Shown here: in pieces, positions 32,858-37,618 of the stretch | How the letters are laid out: each line of letters starts with the position of its first letter | Numbering within the stretch: the first letter of the stretch is position 1 | DNA from: Porphyromonas sp. oral taxon 278 str. W7784 | GTDB lineage: Bacteria; Bacteroidota; Bacteroidia; Bacteroidales; Porphyromonadaceae | DNA length: 37,618 bases | Direction of reading: 5' to 3' | Assembly: GCF_000467855.2 (NCBI RefSeq) | Contig: NZ_KI259258.1 | Coordinates: 155,390-193,007, forward strand | Notes under the pieces: generated by a model | What the model saw: the letters and a program-made list of their open reading frames with translations, nothing else | The model's database searches: none | Told to the model about the DNA's origin: nothing | Translations under genes and position numbers: made by a program

Positions 32858-34195
32858 TTAGCTTTTGCGGGCACGGATGATGGCGGAGACCTTCTGCTTG
32901 CCCGTACGGATGAAGTCAAGGAGAGGGCGGTTAGAAGGGCAAGTGTAGCTACAGGACCCACACTCAATGCAGTCCACGATATAGCCCTTCTCGGTGGCTT
33001 CCCAGTCGGCATACTGGACATCCCGCATGAGGAAGGCAGGGTTAAGCCCCATAGGGCAGACGGAGACGCACTTGGCGCAGCGGATGCAGTTGCGCATGGG
33101 GCGACGGGTGGACTCTTCACGGGGCAGGATGAGGATGCCCGAGGTGCCCTTGGTCACGGGAACTTCGGTGCTCAACAGCGCCTTACCCATCATAGGACCA
33201 CCGCCGATGATCTTACCCGTGTCTTCGGGTAGACCGCCCGAGGCTGTGATGAGATGCCCGATGGGTGTGCCGATGCGAGCTCGGAAGTTCGAGGGGGTCT
33301 CCAGGTGCTTGCCCGTGACGGTAGTGATGCGCTCGACCAAAGGTTTCCTCTTCTGCACGGCTTCGTAGACAGCGAATACCGTCCCGACATTCTGCACGAC
33401 AGCTCCTGCGGAGATAGGTAGGGCACCGCTCTTGATTTGCTTGCGAAGGACGGCGTCGATGAGTTGCTTCTCCCCGCCCTGTGGGTACTGCACCTTCAGG
33501 GGAAGGACCTCTGTGCCCTCGTAGTCCATAGCGAGCTGGGAGAGGTAGAGGATGGCATCCTTCTTATTGTTCTCGATCCCGATGACAGCACGGCTTACCC
33601 CGAGGGCACGCTTGAGGATCTCTACGCCGACGAGGATCTCTTCTCCCTTGCTGAGCATGAGGGCGTGGTCACTGGTGAGGTAAGGTTCGCACTCTACAGC
33701 GTTGACGATCAAGACCTCAGCCTTAGCTCCTGGGGGAGGGGAGAGCTTGACGTGGGTGGGGAAGGTCGCTCCTCCGAGCCCTACGATACCGGCGGCGGAG
33801 ATGCGCTCGATGATCTCCCGAGGCTCTAGGCTACATGCCTTGATGAGATCAGGGGAGCGGTCGATGCCTTCTTCCCATTCTTCCTCCTCGGTCGATACGC
33901 TGATGACGATGGCGGGGCGCTTGTAGCCCCCAGCGTCGAAGAAGCTGTCGATCTTGGTGACCTTACCGGTGACGGAGGAGTGGATGTTGGCAGAGATGAA
34001 GCCCCCGGTCTTAGCGATGACTGTACCGACTTTGACGAGGTCGCCCTTCTGCACGGTAGGGACGGCAGGAGCGCCGATGTGCTGACCTATGGGGATGATG
34101 ACCTCACGTGGTAGAGGAAGCTCTCTGATGGGCTGCTCTGCCGAAAGTTTGTTTTCGGGGGGATGGATACCACCGAGACGGAATGTACGTAGCAT
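32858..34195 (-). CDS. rnfC: Rnf complex subunit RnfC (NADH/FMN and Fe-S protein)
   Basis: The peripheral 445-residue subunit that interacts with NAD(H). It has an N-terminal barrel-sandwich segment (PLSREVIIPIGQHIGAP-like, beginning about residue 26), the NADH-binding Rossmann-like VNAVECEPYLTSDH, and a SLBB-like part. The two ferredoxin-type clusters CIRCAKCVSVCP and CIECGSCSYTCP (about 372-420) are typical of RnfC. It precedes rnfD and follows rnfB by 25 bases. Confidence 0.97.
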   Translation of the reverse strand: MLRTFRLGGIHPPENKLSAEQPIRELPLPREVIIPIGQHIGAPAVPTVQKGDLVKVGTVIAKTGGFISANIHSSVTGKVTKIDSFFDAGGYKRPAIVISVSTEEEEWEEGIDRSPDLIKACSLEPREIIERISAAGIVGLGGATFPTHVKLSPPPGAKAEVLIVNAVECEPYLTSDHALMLSKGEEILVGVEILKRALGVSRAVIGIENNKKDAILYLSQLAMDYEGTEVLPLKVQYPQGGEKQLIDAVLRKQIKSGALPISAGAVVQNVGTVFAVYEAVQKRKPLVERITTVTGKHLETPSNFRARIGTPIGHLITASGGLPEDTGKIIGGGPMMGKALLSTEVPVTKGTSGILILPREESTRRPMRNCIRCAKCVSVCPMGLNPAFLMRDVQYADWEATEKGYIVDCIECGSCSYTCPSNRPLLDFIRTGKQKVSAIIRARKS

Positions 34196-34220
34196 GTGTC
34201 GTAGGTGAGAGGTCTATAGG

Positions 34221-35126
34221 TTAGGCAGTAAGCGGTTCGGAGGGTGGTGTAGGAGTGGAAGGGGCTGTAGGCTCCTTCTCCTTCTTGGGGGCTTCTTCCT
34301 GAGGTTCCTTAGGCTTGGGGGGAGGGAAGCCTAGCTCATGGATGGCGTGGGTAGGACAGACGGGGACGCACTTACGGCAGAGGCGACACTTGGTGTGATC
34401 GATGTAGGAGAGGTTGTCGGCGATGGTGATGGCATCGAACTTACACTCCTTGAAGCAGAGGGAGCAACCGATACACGCATTGCTACAAGCCTTCTTAGCG
34501 ACACCGCCCTTATCCTTGTTGACACAGCTGACGAAGATGCGCCGACTCTTAGGCCCTTTCTTGCGTAGCTCGATGATGGTCTTAGGGCAAGCCTTGACAC
34601 AGGCACCGCAGGCCACGCACTTGTCCTCGAGGATGACGGGCAGGCGGGTCTCAGAGTCCATGTACATGGCGTCGAAGTTACACGAATGGACGCAGTCTGC
34701 CATGCCGAGACAGCCCCAGCTACAGTCGGTGTCCCCCTTGTAGAGGGCGGAGGCGATGGCACAGCTACTAGCTCCGTCGTAGATGTTGGTGCGGGGTCGA
34801 GCTTCGCAGGTACCGTTGCATCGGACGACGGCTACCAGCGGGTCTTGCTTCTGAGCAGCGATGCCGAGGATCCCGCTGACCTTGTCCATGACGGGCGTCC
34901 CACCTACGGGGCAGAAGAGCCCCTCGAGGGTCTCGCTCTTACAACAAGCGCCAGCGAAGGCGGCACAACCAGGGAAGCCACAGCCCCCGCAGTTCGCCTG
35001 GGGCAGGACATCTGCTACCTCTGCGATGCGAGGGTCTTCCTTGACCTCAAACTTCCGAGAGACGAAGTAGAGCAGGACTGCTCCTATCGCTCCGATAAGC
35101 GTCAAGACGATGATCGTGATATACAT
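34221..35126 (-). CDS. rnfB: Rnf complex subunit RnfB (ferredoxin-type)
   Basis: The 301-residue subunit with an N-terminal membrane helix (about 4-22) that accepts electrons from reduced ferredoxin. NCGGCGFPGC with Cys46, 49 and 54 starts the Fe-S domain, and several more clusters follow: CVACGACVKACP, CIGCSLCFKECK and CRLCRKCVPVCP. The last 35 residues are a Pro/Lys/Glu-rich tail, longer than I would expect. It lies 12 bases after the RseC-like gene. Confidence 0.97.
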   Translation of the reverse strand: MYITIIVLTLIGAIGAVLLYFVSRKFEVKEDPRIAEVADVLPQANCGGCGFPGCAAFAGACCKSETLEGLFCPVGGTPVMDKVSGILGIAAQKQDPLVAVVRCNGTCEARPRTNIYDGASSCAIASALYKGDTDCSWGCLGMADCVHSCNFDAMYMDSETRLPVILEDKCVACGACVKACPKTIIELRKKGPKSRRIFVSCVNKDKGGVAKKACSNACIGCSLCFKECKFDAITIADNLSYIDHTKCRLCRKCVPVCPTHAIHELGFPPPKPKEPQEEAPKKEKEPTAPSTPTPPSEPLTA

Positions 35127-35138
35127 AGGGAAAGAGTG

Positions 35139-35582
35139 CTATTCGTGGTGAGGGGCTAGGGATTCGACCCGAAGGGTAAGGCGACGCCCTAGGCGGTGGC
35201 GCTGTGAGTAGAGCAGGAGATAGTAGAGGGTAAGGACACCGAGTGCTAGAGCTACCGAGCCCCCTTCACTGAGCTGGAGCAGGGATTGCCCTAGGGCAAC
35301 CGCCGCCACGAGGAGCAGGAGGGGCAGGACGAAGGCCAGGAGCACAGCCAAGCGACCTACGCTTGTCCGAGCTACTACTCGAACGGGCTCGCCGATGGAG
35401 AAGCTCCGTCCGTGCGTCTTCAGCTGTAGATAGCGATCCTTGCATTCGGTGCTGACACACCAAGAGCGGGCGTGGCACTGGCTACAGGCACTCTGTTGCT
35501 GGATCTGGACGGTGACTTCGTCGGGGGAGATAGCTGTGACGATCCCCGGACGCTGATCCGTCTCTTTAATAGTTCCGTTCAT
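35139..35582 (-). CDS. RseC/MucC-like membrane protein
   Basis: A 147-residue inner-membrane protein with a Cys-rich cytoplasmic segment (SACSQCHARSWCVSTECKDRY, residues about 31-51) and two hydrophobic helices (about 76-98 and 105-125). It belongs to the RseC/MucC positive-regulator family, which is often found as the first gene of rnf operons in Bacteroidetes and in the rseC gene of proteobacteria, where it assists Fe-S cluster assembly or repair (including SoxR reduction). It is the first gene of this operon, consistent with that role. Confidence 0.88.
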   Translation of the reverse strand: MNGTIKETDQRPGIVTAISPDEVTVQIQQQSACSQCHARSWCVSTECKDRYLQLKTHGRSFSIGEPVRVVARTSVGRLAVLLAFVLPLLLLVAAVALGQSLLQLSEGGSVALALGVLTLYYLLLYSQRHRLGRRLTLRVESLAPHHE

Positions 35583-35711
35583 GTGGTGAAGTGCTAATGG
35601 GTGAGGGGCCGTAGTTATCGACCCAATATCATCGGTGCTCTTCTCGAGGTCGATCCGCCCAGGGAGCGGGGCTGAGAAGCTGTGGCACCAGAGCCATCTT
35701 ATTCACATGAA

Positions 35712-35743
35712 CAAATGTATATATTCAAAGAGAAAGACGCAAA
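35712..35743 (-). promoter_or_regulatory. Promoter of the rseC-rnf operon (TTTG-N20-TACATTTG)
   Basis: On the minus strand TTTG (35743-35740) and TACATTTG (35719-35712) are separated by 20 bases. The start would be near 35705, giving a leader of about 120 bases. No operator or riboswitch was recognised in it. Confidence 0.7.
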
Positions 35744-35830
35744 CCCTACGAATGTACGTTCTCTCTCCTCCCGTAGCTAACCCTCTGATCCAAGCAGGGC
35801 TAGGGTGTGGGTCGTACCGTAGGGGTATGT

Positions 35831-35877
35831 AAAAAAGCCCTGCCCAGAGCGCTCCGACGAGTGCTCTGGGCAGGGCT
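35831..35877 (-). terminator. Terminator of the NYN-cold-shock gene
   Basis: A perfect 15-bp G+C-rich stem (35836-35850 with 35863-35877). On the minus strand it is followed by six T (the A6 at 35831-35836). It lies about 27 bases after the gene's stop codon. Confidence 0.92.
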
Positions 35878-35903
35878 AAATATTTTAGGAAGTCGCTCGG
35901 GCT

Positions 35904-37082
35904 CTACTCTTGACCGAGGAGGGTGACGTCGGAAGCGACGAGCTGACCCTTGTCGTTGCGATTCAGATGGACCTCTACGAAGTCTCCGACGAGGAGGTCA
36001 TTGAAGTTCACTCCGTTCAGACTCTTGTAGTGGAAGAAAGCGTTCTCCTTGACTCCGACGTCGATGAAGCCGAAGCCTGCCTTGAGGGTATTGATCTGCC
36101 CCCGGATGAAGCCTGAGGGTAGCTCTTCGCCGAGGATGATGGTTGGCTTCTCTTCGGGCAGGTCTATGTGACCGATGACCTTGACTTCGGGTGCTTCGAT
36201 CGAGTCCTGCACCGAGAGGGTGACCTCAGGCTCGGGAGCCTGGGCTAGACGGGGCTTGTCGTCCTCAGCGCTAGCCTTCTCCTCTTCGGCGGGGGGCAGT
36301 TCGTCATCCTTGAGACGATCCACACTGGCCGAGTCGATGGGGCGGGAGTGAGCGGTAGGCGCCTGATAGGGGCGACCCTTGACTTCTCGGCTACGCTCTT
36401 CGGAGACGCCCTTGTTGACGAAGAGCCCGTTGATGATGGGGTCGCTCCGGAAGGCACGGCTGTCGATCAGCTCGTTCATCATGATGGGGTAGGTCGCTTC
36501 CTCTAGGAGTTCGAAGGATGTGTAGGTAGTCGTTGGCTCACGACGTGCCTCACCATCGTGCTCGAGGTCCCAGCCGAGGATCATCACACGCGTACCTAGG
36601 GCATGGAGCTTGCGCACGAGTGGGATGTAGTCGCCATCTGCGGCGATGAGCACCACGACATCGAACTCGTGCTGTAGGGCACGCTCATAAGCTTCGAGGG
36701 CGAAGAGTACGTCGACGCCTTTCTCCTTCTTCTTGTTCCCCTTGCCCGCACGAGACAGAGGGAGGTGGTGCATCGTCACGCCTTCAGCATTGAGCACATC
36801 ATCGAAGAGACGCTCGTAGTAGAGCACGTCGCCCGAAGCACGAGCTGCCTCGGGAGCGGTGAGGCGACCACGGAAGTAGTGTGCATCGACGATCTTGCAG
36901 AGTTCGGGAGAAGTTCCCTCGAGTTGAGCGATTTGATATTTGAGGAAGCGATGCAGACCTCCTACGCTGAGGCGACTTTTTCGTTCGTGATACTGATAAT
37001 AAAAAGTACTGACGTGCCAGAAGTAGTTGCCGTCGTAGAATACCCCAACTCGGGTGAGGTGTGATTTTTTTTCTTTAAGCAT
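35904..37082 (-). CDS. NYN-domain (PIN-like) protein with C-terminal cold-shock domain
   Basis: A 392-residue protein. The N-terminal NYN domain (about 11-200), a PIN-like RNase fold, keeps the acidic catalytic positions: Asp17 in FYDGNY, Asp124 in KGVDVLFALEAY, and Asp149 and Asp151 in IAADGDYIPLV. An acidic, proline-rich linker (about 215-320) joins it to a C-terminal cold-shock/S1-like fold (SGFIRGQINTLKAGFGFIDV, about 323-392). NYN proteins process or degrade RNA; this fusion suggests a nuclease targeted by a nucleic-acid-binding domain. The first codons contain an A8 tract. Exact function unknown. Confidence 0.88.
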   Translation of the reverse strand: MLKEKKSHLTRVGVFYDGNYFWHVSTFYYQYHERKSRLSVGGLHRFLKYQIAQLEGTSPELCKIVDAHYFRGRLTAPEAARASGDVLYYERLFDDVLNAEGVTMHHLPLSRAGKGNKKKEKGVDVLFALEAYERALQHEFDVVVLIAADGDYIPLVRKLHALGTRVMILGWDLEHDGEARREPTTTYTSFELLEEATYPIMMNELIDSRAFRSDPIINGLFVNKGVSEERSREVKGRPYQAPTAHSRPIDSASVDRLKDDELPPAEEEKASAEDDKPRLAQAPEPEVTLSVQDSIEAPEVKVIGHIDLPEEKPTIILGEELPSGFIRGQINTLKAGFGFIDVGVKENAFFHYKSLNGVNFNDLLVGDFVEVHLNRNDKGQLVASDVTLLGQE

Positions 37083-37126
37083 AATTCAATCTAATTGTAT
37101 AATTAATAAGCGAAAACTGGTCACTA

Positions 37127-37134
37127 CAAAGTTA
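37127..37134 (-). promoter_or_regulatory. Predicted promoter of the NYN-cold-shock gene (TAACTTTG)
   Basis: The minus-strand TAACTTTG fits the -7 consensus TAnnTTTG, 45 bases upstream of the start codon. No clear TTG element is seen at the expected distance, so confidence is moderate. Confidence 0.5.
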
Positions 37135-37139
37135 CTTCT

Positions 37140-37602
37140 TTTCTTTTGGACTAGCACGCTCCCCAGGCGTGATGGGCAGAGGTTTTGCCGATTTAATGTT
37201 CGCAGTCGTCAGAAGGGGTTCGTCCGAGGCGAGCGGTCGGAGGAGATAGGACGATCTAACCGATGGATATATATGCTCGTTTCGGGTGGGTTTGTATCTG
37301 TTTTTATGGGATTTATACTAGGTGATTTATCTTCTATCTTATTTTTATAGATATATGTGATCTGAGTGATGAGGTTCGATGCTAGAGTCAGTCATCCTAC
37401 CTTCTTCCTTTAGAGGGAGGATGGGGGCGGAGGTTTAATAGCTGTGCCTAAGTAGACCCTCGATGCTCGAGGGGGACGGAGCCCTTTGCGCTCCGTGCTG
37501 TGAGGGAGGCGTGGGGGCCAATTCGTTCGTAGTCGAGGCATGGGCCTCTGTCTTACTAACGCCCGAAGGGTAGCAAGTAGTTCAGCACCCCTCAAAAGGG
37601 AT
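37140..37602. other. Gene-poor right end with an A+T-rich hydrophobic mini-frame
   Basis: No recognisable gene. An A+T-rich patch (37267-37350) could encode a 25-residue hydrophobic peptide, ATG at about 37273, ending at the TAG at 37348, but there is no supporting signal. A copy of the family A palindrome begins at 37603 and is cut by the window edge. Confidence 0.4.
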
Positions 37603-37618
37603 CCACGGTAGGTCGTCT
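37603..37618. repeat. Truncated family A palindrome unit
   Basis: CCACGGTAGGTCGTCT matches the right-hand portion of the family A units at 378-467 (core plus GTCGTC flank), though one T of the left arm is missing. It shows the family occurs at two or more loci about 37 kb apart. The array continues past the edge. Confidence 0.6.

Noticed and set aside
37430-37602. Structured RNA such as RNase P or tmRNA
   Set aside because: G+C-rich inverted segments exist, but none of the conserved signatures of these RNAs was found.

Overview
The window looks like chromosomal DNA of a Bacteroidetes, most likely a Porphyromonas or close relative. Supporting this are Bacteroidetes-type promoters (TTG/TTTG about 19-20 bases upstream of TAnnTTTG) at several gene starts, few Shine-Dalgarno sequences, an rnf operon in the order B-C-D-G-E-A, the run purN / acpP-fabF-rnc, and a Wza/Wzc polysaccharide export pair. 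The genus is an inference from gene content; no rRNA or tRNA is present to confirm it.

Layout. 1-647: no gene, but an array of four short palindromes. 648-4400: an overlapping murD-ftsW-murG peptidoglycan/division operon ending in a strong hairpin. 4514-7594: purN (minus) facing away from acpP-fabF-rnc (plus), with promoters whose transcripts should overlap. 8025-9347: an OmpA-like outer-membrane protein with a textbook promoter. 9697-19552: a surface polysaccharide locus with four glycosyltransferases, a Wzy-like polymerase, a PglC-type initiating phosphoglycosyl transferase, Wza and a Wzc tyrosine kinase with a Gly-Tyr tail. 19979-22344: a GT2, an HPr-kinase-like P-loop protein and a signal-peptidase-like Ser/His protein. 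22833-26676: a secreted protein of unknown function and DNA polymerase I. 27135-29429: a solitary membrane-anchored KAP-type P-loop NTPase. 30006-35582 (minus): the rseC-rnfBCDGEA operon for the Na+/H+-translocating ferredoxin:NAD+ oxidoreductase. 35904-37082 (minus): a NYN-nuclease/cold-shock fusion protein.

How the parts work together. The murDFtsW-murG and acpP/fabF genes make lipid II and fatty acids for the envelope. The polysaccharide locus starts a glycan on undecaprenyl phosphate (PglC-like), extends it (GTs), polymerises it (Wzy) and exports it (Wza/Wzc). No Wzx flippase is visible, so that step must be encoded elsewhere.

Most unusual signals. (1) Three unrelated families of short palindrome arrays (at 381-467, 14264-14355, and 22371-22431 plus 26854-26945). 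They share one architecture: 3-4 units of about 20 bases, often with inverted partners, usually ending at a T-run. (2) A G9 tract in the wza signal peptide and other simple-sequence tracts at the 5' ends of genes. (3) The GT2/HprK-like/S26-like cassette. (4) The lone KAP NTPase, a candidate defence or membrane-stress gene. (5) A decayed repeat-coding trace at 19617-19830.
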